A program made the position numbers and the translations under genes. A stretch of DNA of 64,000 bases from Artemisia argyi (Eukaryota > Streptophyta > Magnoliopsida > Asterales > Asteraceae): assembly GCA_030686995.1 (NCBI GenBank), contig CM060694.1, positions 90,510,762 through 90,574,761 on the forward strand. Reading direction: 5' to 3'. Shown in pieces: positions 23,501-36,700 of the stretch; position 1 is the first letter of the stretch; every line of letters begins with the position of its first letter. The notes below the pieces were generated by a model that was not told where the DNA came from, made no database searches, and saw only the letters and a list, made by a program, of their open reading frames with translations.

Positions 23501-24713
23501 CACCCAAGGTTTCTCGAAACGGTACATTCTACTTAAACTAGTCCTCTTCGAGACACGCTTACATCACTGGTTAAACCAGCTTGAAGTTATTACCCGTCCA
23601 GGACTAGTCCTTTTGATTCAGGACATTTGTGTTTCGTCAATTCATGAGTCAAGACTGAGATGCACTCATATGAGATGCAAGGATCCTTTTTCACAAACCA
23701 TTGTGCTCCCCCTCAATATGTGCATTGATATACAAAAGAGTTTGGCACATAGGGAAGAGCATATTTTTGTTATTGGGTTCAAAACATCACGTTTTAATCA
23801 ATTTTTCATATTTAAATCACATCTTCTCCCCCAATCAAAAATTTCAAACCAATTGAGATTTGTGATCCCAAGTGATTTAAATAAGTTTAAAGGTTTTGAG
23901 AGAAAGATGTGTCATATTTAAGAATGACTGATTTTGAGACGACATTTTAGCTCCCCCTCAAACCTTGAGGGAGTATGTTATGTGTTAGAGATGATGAGTT
24001 TATAAATAATTGTGAGTTTAGCGAGAAACTCATGAAAAATTCATATACTAACACATAACAATAGCACTTAATCCACTGGAGTTATGTACAAAGATCTTGT
24101 TTTGATGATATATAGTTTTTGAAATCGTTCTCCCCCTCAATCGATGACACATTTTAAAATTAAACATTTTGCACAAAGTATTAATTCTTTTAGCATCGAT
24201 TGAGTGGCAAATTTTAAACAACATTTCAAGTTTGTTTGATCTTCAAAAACCATGGTACCACCAAGTTTAGAGCAAATACTTTCTCGGAGAATCATTGAAG
24301 GAAAAGTATTTGAGATGTAAAGAAGACTTCTCTTCTTCTACCAGAAATGATGCACTTAAGCGTACATCAGATCGGAAAGACACGAATATAAAATAATTCA
24401 TGCCTTTGTTAGGAACAGTCGTCTTTTTGGCGACGAACTTTCCCCAATACTAAGACCGGGTTGCTATCTAAAGTAATAGTAAACCATTTTGAAAGAATAA
24501 TATTAGAGACGACATGTTTTAGAAGACATTGTTAAAAGTAAGAACTCTTGCTCAAGCATATGTATGTTTCCGTGTCATTATTGAATGACATTTCTAGAAG
24601 CGTACATAATATTGATTACACAAGAGACATGTCGGGAGAAGAGTATTTTTGGTTTTTGAAGGTTTTATATTTTTCTATTTTCTTTTTGTTTTTATTCTCT
24701 TCTTCTAAATTTT

Positions 24714-24757
<44 letters not shown>

Positions 24758-27700
24758 CTATGTACAAAGGATATGTGAAGTAACCCCTTTACTCCTCCTG
24801 ATCTTCCTGAAGACTTATAAGATCCTCAGGAGTGAGACTCTTCATACCAAGGCGAGGGAGAATGAATTGAAATCGGTCCCTAGAAAGTGCTTTGGTAAAG
24901 ATATCAGCTAGCTGGAACTCAGTCCTCACGAAGTAAAGTTCCACAATTCCTTTCTCAACTTGCTCCTTGATGAAGTGATGTCGAATGTCAATGTGCTTAG
25001 TTCTTGAGTGTTGGACATTGCTGCAACAGAGAGCAATTGCACTTTTGTTGTCACAATACATAGGAATCTTGTTGCATAAGAAACCATAGTCCAAAAGTTG
25101 AGATCTCATCCATAAGATCTGAGCACAGCATGAGGACATGGCAATGTATTCAGCCTCTGTGGAGGATATTGATGTACTCATTTGTTTCTTTGAAGACCAA
25201 CTGACTAGTTTATTACCCAAGAACTGAGCACCCCCAGATGTACTTCGACGAGTATCTTGACATCCCGCATGGTCAGCATCCGAATAGGCTGTGAGTGCCA
25301 TAGAAGTATCCTTTGGGTACCATAGGCCCATATGGATTGTTCCTTTAAGATACTGAAAGACTCTCTTGTCAGCTTCCAGGTGTTTCTTGGTAGGTTTGGA
25401 TTGATACCGAGCACACATGCAAACTGCAAATAGTAGATCCGGTCTGCTAGCAGTAAGATACATTAAGGAACCAATCATGCTTCGATACTTGGTTTGTTCA
25501 ACCGGGATCCCAACATTATCTTCATCAAGTTTTGATCTTTCAATCATAGGAGTATCAACTGCGTCACAGGAATCGAATCCAAATTTCTTCAAAATTTCAT
25601 TAGCATAATTGGATTGATTGATGAAGATGCCATTGGGATTCTGAGATATTTGCAAGCCTAGAAAGAAGGATATTTGACCCATCATGGACATCTGGAACTC
25701 AGAACTCATCTCTTGGGAGAAACGATCACACTCTTTGGGATCAGATGAGGCAAATATGATATCATCTACATAGATTTGTACATGAAGAAAGGTTTTGCCC
25801 ATTTTTCTGGTAAAGAGTGTAGGATCAACAGCACCTTTGGAGAAGTTGTTGGCAAGAAGGAATTTTGACAAGGTGTCGTACCACGCCCTAGGAGCTTGCT
25901 TAAGACCATAAAGAGCCTTCTTCAAGCGATACACATGGTTAGGACGTTCAGGATCCACGAATCCTTCGGGTTGGCTTACATACACCACCTCTTTAAGATC
26001 GTCATTTAAGAATGCAGTCTTAACATCCATCTGATAAACCACCATATTTTGACTTGTAGCATTTGCCAGAAATATTCTTATTGCTTCAATTCTAGCAACT
26101 GGTGCGAAGGATTCTTCAAAGTCAATACCTTCTTCTTGACGATATCCTTTTTCCACAAGCCTAGCCTTGTTCTTCAATACATCTCCATGCTCATCAAGTT
26201 TAACCTTAAAAATCCATTTGAGAGCAATGATCATAACACACTCAGGAGGCGGTACTAATTCCCATACATCAAGTCGATCAAACTCATGAATCTCGTCCAC
26301 CATAGTAGTGAACCATGAGTGTTTAGACATTGCATCCTTGAAATCTTTTGGCTCAACTTTAGAGATGACAAAATTGAAGAAGCACCACAGTGCGTCGGTA
26401 GCAAGTTGCTTACGGGTTGATACTGAACGTGAAGGGTTTCCAATAATGTTGTCAATTAGGTGATCATTTGTCCATTTCCTAATGTGTTCATGAGGTTGAG
26501 GATAGGGAACTGAGGTAGCCGTGTTAGATTCATCTGAGGATGTAGCATCATTAGACGATTCAGGAGCAAAGATGTTAACAAACGGCTCATTATCCGGTGG
26601 AGCGAAAGGATTAACTTCAAAAGATTTATCCACAACCGCTACTCGTTGTATAGATGAAGATTGACCATTAGATGTGGTAATTGAATGACTGATGTTGGCA
26701 TGAATATTACGATATTTAATCTAAGCATCCTCTTCATGTTTTGATAATGACAAAGATGTAAGTTACAACATATAACGTAAAATGCTTAAGTTACTTGTGA
26801 TCACAATTCTTCTATGCATTCTTACGTCAACAAGCCTCGACATCTCAACGTCTCGAGTTTGCCTCAACAATCACTTAAGGTATGGATAAACAAGTGCGTA
26901 ATATATCTCATGATCAAAGGGGTATTTAATTAACTAATACAAAGTTTATTTAATTATATAAACATATTATATATTTTTGAAAAACACTTTTGGTAATAAA
27001 GAAAAATGTTTTAATCATACTAAATATATGATTTCAAACTTTTAACCAAAATCAGTTAGTTTTTCACCAAATAAACTTTCCCCACTAAAAGACAAGAAAA
27101 TCCAATGTTCTGAAAAAAAAAATTTTATTAGGCGGCCCCCTTAATTATACTAGGCTGTCCCCTTAATTATTAAGGGGACCGGCCACGCTCCCAAACAGTA
27201 TTTTTTCCCCTTATAAATACTGGTTCATTCCACAGATTTTTATCATCTTTTGCACAAAAATTTTCAGATCCAATTCTCTCTAAACATCCTTCTAAAACCC
27301 TTTGATCATAAGATTATTAATCTTTGTTTCAAGTGATCCAATCTCTCATCACTCAAAGTGCAAGAGAAGAATCCTCCCTATCATAAACCCAAAGATGTAT
27401 TAGGATCTAGTTAGTGCTTATGTGAAGTTGTGAGTTATGTATATGTAATAAGTAGATCAAGATGATCTTACTTAGTAGTGATTTAATGAGTGAGTAAGAA
27501 GTAGTGGGAGGAAGTAGTAGTGTGGAGAAGACATGTAATTGTGAAGATGTAGGTGTGTGAATAAGTAGTGGAGTTTAGAAGAAGTTGTGATGAAGCCGTG
27601 AAGTTATGAAGAAGTCGTGAAGTCATGAAGAAGTCATGAAGTTGTGTAGTGATCGAAGTTGTGTTGTGAGATTGGTTCTAGCTACTATTAGAACTCGACA

Positions 27701-30700
27701 TTTAGCTTAGTGTCGTTAAATGGTGTAAGCAAAAGTTGTGTACGGTTTTCTCCGCCAAAAGGGAGCTTGTTGAGTAGTGAAGAAAACTCTCGAGTAGGTG
27801 ACTCGGGAAGTGGAGTAGGAACAAGGAAGGTGTCCTTGTAGCCGAACCACTATAAATCATCGTGTTCGGTTTGCATTTCGTTTCTCTTATCTCTTTTCAT
27901 TTATTCTTGCATTTATCGCTTTACATCTATGCTTGCCTATATGTCTTAGTTGTTGCTTATATAGTTGTGATGATTGATTGTGTTGTACATAGAAGTTAAT
28001 ATTGTGATTGTGTGTATTATTATATGATATGGTCAAATAGATTATTATTCACACTTCTCATATTAAGTTTAACTTGATAGATAATTTGATACAAAACGTT
28101 TTAAGATTTTAAAAGGAAAACGTATTCACATAAAGATCGACCAAAGCTCCATTCATGAAACTAAGTTTTTTCAAAAGCTTACATATATAATTGATCACAT
28201 TGATTATATGTTGTTTTCATACTAAACTCTAATTGAAGGTTTTTCAAACAAACAATTGAATAAATTTGAATCAACATTTTGGAAACCAAGTTTTTATAAA
28301 ACGAAAAAGAGGGGAAAACTATTCAACCCCCCCTTCTAGTTTTCCACAATTGGTACCAGAGCCACGTCGCTCAAATTTTCAAAACAAATGGTTTTAAAAA
28401 TTGAGTACGATACATGTATCAAATTACCCATTAAGGAGGATTAAACATGAAAAGTGTTTTGTTGATTAACTTGTATTAGTTTTGATGTTATATACACTAA
28501 TTATACTAGCTCGAGATAAGATTATGCTTTAAATAAGTATTATATGTTCGGTATCAAATTTAGAAAGTTTCATAACTTTTAGCAAAGTCAAAAAACAATT
28601 TTTTTCAAAAAATAAAATTTTGAGTACCAGATGGGCGGCCCCCTTATTTGTCTGGGCGGCCCCCTTAAATACTGGGCGGTCCCCTTAATTATTTAAGGGG
28701 TCCGCGGTCCGCCTATCTGTTCGCAGCTTTTTTGAGAAACTTTGAAAAATCATATAAAAATAACCGTAACTCCGTAAAAGTCGCGCCACCCGGCGTTTTA
28801 AAGGTAATTGAGTCTACTTTCATTTAAAAATACTTACAAGTAACCATTACATACTTAAATAAGTCAGAAAGTTAAAATACTACACGAAGGTCAAAAAATT
28901 TGAGTCTTGTTTTAACGTAAAACTTGTATTTTACCTTTTCCTTCGAGTCGGGCATTCCTAGTCGGTATATCTTTGAAAAATTAAGTATTTATGCTTTCAA
29001 AATATTGATCTTAATTAAATTTTAAAATGAATAGGAAACTATTTTATTTTCAAATAAAATCGAGCTAAGTAAACATTGGTATATATAATACACAAAACGA
29101 CGACAAGTGTTTTATGTGCTATGTGAACTCATTTGTGATTTTACTTTGTTAATCGTTGCTATTTGAATATCTTAGCATATGTGCCTTGTACTCTATTAGT
29201 TTATAGCTAGTTTTCTGGCTTATACTTAACTAGATCTTATGCTAGATTTCTTGCGTTAGGATTGCAATATTATGCTTGCATTGCATATAAGTATAGATGG
29301 CTTAATGTTACTCAAACATCTTGTAAATGAGTTAAATCTAATCACCTAAATATTTCTAACAATTTAATCTATTCTTAACAACACACTTAAATATTTTCAA
29401 CAAATTACCTTGTTTTACCTTAAGTTGTTTAATAAGAGAAATTGAATCTTTCTAAAACATTAGTAGTAATATAAAAGAAAAAGTATTTTCAAAATCTAAG
29501 TGTGTTTATTATAAGTAACAATGAAGAGTCTTTCACATAAACAAAACTTATAACAATCATGAAGTAATAAGTCTAATTTCAATCATTCACCAACCTCACT
29601 CATAAATAATCTTAGGATTAATGGAACACACTATCAAAATACCTATTTATTTTAAATGAGTGTTTGTGAGGGTCAAGAAAGATCTTGATATTATATCAAT
29701 TCATTATTCAAATTATGGTTGATATATTCATCAAATCTAATTGACATGTTTTTTAGTATGCACAAGAAATTGGATTGTTATTTGTTTAGTTTCAAGATTA
29801 CATCAAATTTTAACAAAGGATATAGTCTTGAATCTACATACTCAATCACACTAGATTGATATGATAATATTTACATCCTTTGTAGATGAAAAGAATATGC
29901 ATTGGATCATAACTCATACTTGTGTTGACAATGCCATATTGAATCTACTTGTCCAATAGTTGTGTTCCAAATATTAGAATAACATGTTTAACACATGCAT
30001 AAAATATACAATGAAGTAGGATTGACGACTTGGATGTTTCATCCGAAATATTCAAGTAATTTACATGGCAAAGCAATGGATAAATGTGTCATATCCGAAA
30101 AACCAAACATGAGCAAACTAACAACATATGTAAACGTTGCTCACACTACTTAAAATCATCACTCCAAGCTAAAATACATATTTAAGAACAATACACACTA
30201 TATATTATATGTATTTCATTCTCTTTGTAGCATGAATGGTTGTGTTACAAGATAATGCACTACACTTTTCTTTTTGAAATAATTTAAGTTATTAGAATTG
30301 AAAAATAACTTGTCACAATGCATAAACAAGTAAAATTCATTTTGTTTCAAATACTAGTTAAATTATGATATATAACATTGGCAAAAATCGTAGAAAATAA
30401 TATTTGCTTTAGAATATATAAATGTCTAGTTTTGATATCATTTGTGAATCACAATCTCATTTAAGATAAATAATCTTAATGAGATTCATTTTTCAAGATA
30501 TGCTAAGGAGCATTCTTAAATCAAGCACATTTATTAAATCAAGTAATATGCCATCAAAACCAAATAACCGATTAATCATGAACAAAAGATTAAAACTTTG
30601 CGTTTACTCTTATCTAAACATTTAACACATCTCTATTGGGATAGTGAGTAAAATATATCATGTAGACTTACCTTCATTAAAACTTGATGTTTGAGTCACA

Positions 30701-33700
30701 TTAAGCCAAGCATTAGTGTTCCAAGCAAACTTCATATTTGGTACTCTTCGATAGGTAAATTTAGGAACTCAATTTCTTCTAAAAAGAGAATGACTATTGG
30801 AGAATATATTGACTAGAAATTCAATTTAACCTAACGGTTGAATTGCTTTTATGTGAGAAGTTGGGTGTGTGTAACCCGTAAAAATGGTCGTGTTTAGCCT
30901 GAATTGAGCACCACTAGTAATAGTCTCATACTCATTCTCCAAATTGATTAAATTGCTCTTCCTAAATATACCTAACACTAGTTTCCTTTTATGAACTTTG
31001 TTTCTCATTAGATGCTTTCATTCCTAGATTTATGGCATATCGCATATATATTATTTCTAGATGATTATTTGTTCCTATGTGATTTGATTGTATGCCTTTA
31101 CATGGTTTACTATATATGTATCATTCATCTAGGTATTTTTTTTTTCTTACCTTTAGATCCTACACCCTCATTTCATGAGAACCTTAGTGTCATAATCCGA
31201 TAGGTCATATTAGTCTCAAAATATATCCGGATGAGCATGAATTTAATGGGAAGGGAAATCACACTCACTCACGTATATCCTTCTACCTCACACCCAAAAC
31301 CGAGTCATCCTTTGTACTACCAATCTCGAGTCATCCACCTTTTCCATGTCCTTAAGGAAACCAAGAATCAATACCATACCTCCTAAACCACTCTTCATTG
31401 AGTTAACACAAGATAACACCATCAACTCAAGAAACCTCTACCTCCTCCATACCATCATCATCATCATCATCATCAATCATTGACTATATCAACACCCACT
31501 TGTCACCTCCATCAAGAACCACCATCTCCAACAAAAACTTGTCATCATACCATCAAAACAACTCTTCATTGACCTTACTAATGAAGACGACACCACTCCA
31601 TCCATCAAAGAATATATCAACTCACAATTGTCTCCACCACCAAAAGTATCACCACCACCTCCTACCCACGAAATTCCTTCCTTGAACATCACTCTTCCGC
31701 TGCCACCTAGTCATCTCCACTTGATCCTCATTTCCCATCTTCACAAGAAGATTCAACCATGTCACCATTCCCTACATTCTACTAAGTACGCCATCACCAC
31801 CAAAACTTAAATCCCTGAAAGTCAAGTGAATTTCTTTATGAAATGCATCCTTTCCACTTTATTGCAAGTGAAGAACACAAAGAAGATATCCAAGCTTCAA
31901 GTGTTGTCAAGTTATCACCACCTCATCCAAGTGAATTTCATTACGAAATGCGTCATTTCCACTTTCTAGCAAGTGAAGAACACAAAGAAGATATCCAAGC
32001 TTAAAGTGTTGTCAAGTTATCACCACCTCATCCAAGTGAATTTCATTACGAAATGCGTCATTTCCACTTTCTAGCAAGTAAAGAACACAATGAAGAAATC
32101 TAAGCTTCAAGTGTTATCGACTCATCACCACCTCATTTCACATATCCACCTTCGGTCGTCAACCAACAAAACACCTAAAAATCCCATGATTCCCTATCAT
32201 CCACCCTTGTCAAACGATATATTAATCTAAACCATAATTGTCAACCCTTTGTCATCACCTTCCCTTTACATTCACGCTCATCCCTCCTCATTCTCCTACA
32301 TTTTCCTAGGTTCTAATCTTTGCATTAGGTTCTAATTTTTTTTTTGGATTTAGGTTGTTGTTTTTAAAAACAATAATTGCATGTGTCATACTTTTAGTGA
32401 ATATACCTAATATGTCCATATATTGTTCCCCTATTAGTTTCATGCATATATCTATTATCATCATTATATATATGTGCACTTGTCTACTAACTTTGTTTTG
32501 AAGGATTACTTCACCGCTCGATCCTTTGGTAGCCAAAACAAGTTTTGAGCATACACCAAGGGGGAGCATACACCAAGGGGGTGCATTGAGGTTGATAGGA
32601 ACAAGGCTTCACTTACGATGATGCAAGCTCGCTTTTTACATTCTATCTCAAGTGTTCAAGCGTAGTAGAAGTCTCGTCTTAGAAGTCCACCTTTTTGCTT
32701 CGACAAAAGGGGGAGAATAAGTGTAAACAAATAACTTATACATTCTACTATAAGTTATAGTTTACATAGTTTGTCATCATAAAAAAGAGGGAGATTGTTG
32801 GCATGAATATTACGATATTTAATCTAAGCATCCTCTTCATGTTTTGATAATGACAAAGATGTAAGTTACAACATATAACATAAAATGCTTAAGTTACTTG
32901 TGATCACAATTCTTCTATGCATTCTTACGTCAACAAGCCTCGACATCTCAATGTCTCGAGTTTGCCTCAACAATCACTTAAGGTATGGATAAACAAGTGC
33001 TTAATACATCTCATGATCAAAGGGGTATTTAATTAACTAATACAAAGTTTATTTAATTATATAAACATATTATATATTTTTGAAAAACACTTTTGGTAAT
33101 AAAGAAAAATGTTTTAATCATACTAAATATATGATTTCAAACTTTTAACCAAAATCAGTTAGTTTTTCACCAAATAAACTTTCCCCACTAAAAGACAAGA
33201 AAATCCAACGTTCTGAAAAAAAAATATTTTTTTATTAGGCGGCCCCCTTAATTATACTAGGCGGTCCCCTTAATTATTAAGGGGACCGGCCACCCTCCCA
33301 AACAGTATTTTTTCCCCTTATAAATACTGGTTCATTCCACAGATTTTTATCATCTTTTGCACAAAAATTTTCAGATCCAATTCTCTCTAAACATCCTTCT
33401 AAAACCCTTTGATCATAAGATTATTAATCTTTGTTTCAAGTGATCCAATCTCTCATCACTCAAAGTGCAAGAGAAGAATCCTCCCTATCATAAACCCAAA
33501 GATGTATTAGGATCTAGTTAGTGCTTATGTGAAGTTGTGAGTTATGTATATGTAATAAGTAGATCAAGATGATCTTACTTAGTAGTGATTTAATGAGTGA
33601 GTAAGAAGTAGTGAGAGGAAGTAGTAGTGTGGAGAAGACATGTAGTTGTGAAGATGTAGGTGTGTGAATAATTAGTGGAGTTTAGAAGAAGTTGTGATGA

Positions 33701-36700
33701 AGTCGTGAAGTTGTGAAGAAGTCGTGAAGAAGTCGTGAAGTCATGAAGAAGTCATGAAGTTGTGTAGAAGTTGTGTAGTGATCGAAGTTGTGTTGTGAGA
33801 TTGGTTCTAGCTACTATTAGAACTCGACATTTAGCTTAGTGTCGTTAAATGGTGTAAGCAAAAGTTGTGTACGGTTTTCTCCGCCAAAAAGGAGCTTGTT
33901 GAGTAGTGAAGAAAACTCTCGAGTAGGTGACTCGGGGAGTGGAGTAGGAATAAGGAAGGTGTCCTTGTAGCCGAACCACTATAAATCATCGTGTCCGGTT
34001 TGCATTTCGTTTCTCTTATCTCTTATCTCTTTTCATTTATTCTTGCATTTATCGCTTTACATCTATGCTTGCCTATATGTCTTAGTTGTTGCTTATATAG
34101 TTGTGATGATTGATTGTGTTGTATATAGAAGTTAATATTGTGATTGTGTGTATTATTATATGATATGGTCAAATAGATTATTATTCACACTTCTCATATT
34201 AAGTTTAACTTGATAGATAATTTGATACAAAACGTTTTAAGATTTTAAAAGGAAAACGTATTCACATAAAGATCGACCAAAGCTTCATTCATGAAACTAA
34301 GTTTTTCCAAAAGCTTACATATATAATTGATCACATTGATTATATGTTGTTTTCATACTAAACTCTAATTGAAGGTTTTTCAAACAAACAATTGAATAAA
34401 TTTGAATCAACATTTTGGAAACCAAGTTTTTATAAAACGAAAAAGAGGGGAAAACTATTCAACCCCCCCTTCTAGTTTTCCACAACTGATGGTGGGGGCT
34501 TCAGGATCCCATGACATAGAAGTGGATGGTCCAGCATTATCATCTGGGACATTTGCTACCCCAGCTGGTTGTGGAACGACTGTGGCTTGTGGAGCATCCA
34601 CAATTTGAGGGTCAAAGTATTCATCAAACATGGGGTCAAATAGCTTCTTCCAATCTTCACTTGTAGGAGGTACAAAAGGAGTAGCAGGAGTGGGATTCTG
34701 TACAAGCCTGGAGCTTATAGGTCCAGGAGACAAAAGGTTAGGTACGGGTCCAGAACTTGTTTGTCCAGGAACCAGTTGCTCTGTCAGCTCATCAAAAGTA
34801 ACGTGGATTGTTTCCATTATGTCTCTGGTACGTTTGTTGTAGATTCGGTATCCCTTTCGTTCTGGAGCATAGCCAACGAAGAAACCAATGTCAGCCTTGG
34901 CCTAGAGTTTCCCAAGGTCTTCACTGTCATTTGTTGGATAGCACAATGCACCAAATACTCGAAGAAACGAAATATCAGGTTTTCCGCCATGAACCAGTTC
35001 ATATGGAGTCTTGTAGTAGAGAGGATGTATCAAGGATCGGTTCTGTGTGTAACATGTAGTAGCAATTGCCTCAGCCCAAAGAAACATAGGAGCTTTGGAG
35101 AAGATGAGCATAGTCCTAGCAGCTTCAACCAAGGTGCGATTACGTCTTTCTACAACTCCATTTTGTTGAGGTGTACGTGGAATGCTCTTTTGATGACTAA
35201 TGCCGACACCTTCATAAAATTGAGTAAGTTGTTTGTTCACGAACTCCGTTCCATTATCAGTACGAATGAACCGAACTGTTTTGTTGAGTCGAACTTGCAA
35301 TTGCTTAATGAGTTTGATGATGATTTCTGGAGTTTCATCTTTTGATCGTAAAAACTTTACCCACGTGAAACGAGAGTGATCATCAACAATAACAAGCACA
35401 TATTTCTTTCCGTTGATACTTTGAATCCTCATTGGTCCACAAAGATCCATGTGAAGAGTATGGAGGACTTCCATGATGGAATTGACTGTTTTGGGTTTAT
35501 GGGTGTGCTTTTTGCTCTTGCCCAGTTGACATGCGGAACATAGATGATCTTTTTCATACTTAAGTATGGGCAAGCCTCGAACAAGATCCTTACGAGTGAG
35601 TTCATTGATGGTACCGAAGTTCAAGTGGTTTAAACGACGATGCCATAACCATGATTTATTCTTAGAGGCTTTTGAGAGTAAGCAAATCGGAGAGGACCGC
35701 AACATATCTTCAATAGAGATGGTATAAAGGTTAGTCCCGCGACTCCCTTTGAGGAGATCTACACCATCTAATTCTCTAACAAAACAAGTGTGCTTTCTAA
35801 AGGCAACTTCAATATCAGAGTCACAGAATTGACCAACAGAGAATAGATTGTGTTCAAGTCCCTCCACGTAGTATACTCTGGATATCACACTGTCACCAAA
35901 GACGTAATCACCATAACCCATTATAGATCCAAAATGGTCGTTCCCGAATCTGCCGTACCAATGAACTTTTCCACGAAATTCTTGAGCCGCGAGCGATCTC
36001 CAGTCATATGTTTTGAGCAGCCTGAGTCCAAATACCAAAGGACGATTTCTACGACCTGCATTTGAAACCAGACAATGGTGGATAACTGAAAAAGCTGGAG
36101 CCCCACAAACAGTTGGGGTCCGTTTGGTTAGCACACACAAATATTGGATTATCATATGTCACGGATATATCACTGGAATTAACACATTTTGATGCACTAG
36201 ACCTAGGAGTGGTACTAAGTGGTTCAATTGGGAACTTTCTACCAGTAGGTCTCCATTTCTTAACTAGCACAACTTTGGAGTTAGTGATCCTAGTCAATGG
36301 GCACTTTTCTCCTAAGGTGAATTTCCTTCCAGTAGGTCTCCATTGATAACCAACATTAGTGAACACCTTCCCTATTTTATTCCAGACTTGTTTAACCGTT
36401 TTAGCACTTGAAACATTCATGACCGGAGATTGCATAGTGGATTTTAAGAAGGACACAACACAAGCATCATGATTACCAAAAAATAAACATTTGTTACAAG
36501 TCTTACAAATAGCACCAGAATTCGAATTAATTACATCATTGTTAAGACAAATGTTTGATTTAACTCGATTCCTTTCATTAAGCATAACTTTATTGTTCCT
36601 AGAGGATTCTTCTACTTCCTTCATAAGTGTACTCTTAGCCGACAAAGTCCTATCATTCTTTGTATTGCACCTAGGCTGTGACTTGCTAGCTTTAGATACA

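Larger units (their letters stand above)
26693..34484 (+). mobile_element. Nested non-autonomous LTR retrotransposon (LARD-like), 7.8 kb
   Basis: Two long LTRs (26693-28348 and 32796-34484) in direct orientation, 5-bp target duplication ACTGA (26688-26692 and 34485-34489), a PBS after the left LTR and a polypurine tract before the right one. Orientation is plus, opposite to its host element. The 4.4-kb interior holds no gag or pol domain I can recognise, only a decayed repeat-bearing ORF near 31480-32140. This is the layout of a large retrotransposon derivative that would have to be moved by proteins of another element. The LTRs look about 98% identical by eye, so it is young. Confidence 0.93.

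Noticed and set aside
23472..23921. 149-codon plus-strand ORF in the Copia 3' region
   Set aside because: Antisense to the element, no domain, and it overlaps a direct repeat; likely chance.
34761..35345. 194-codon plus-strand ORF
   Set aside because: Lies antisense to the well supported integrase on the minus strand and has no recognisable motif.
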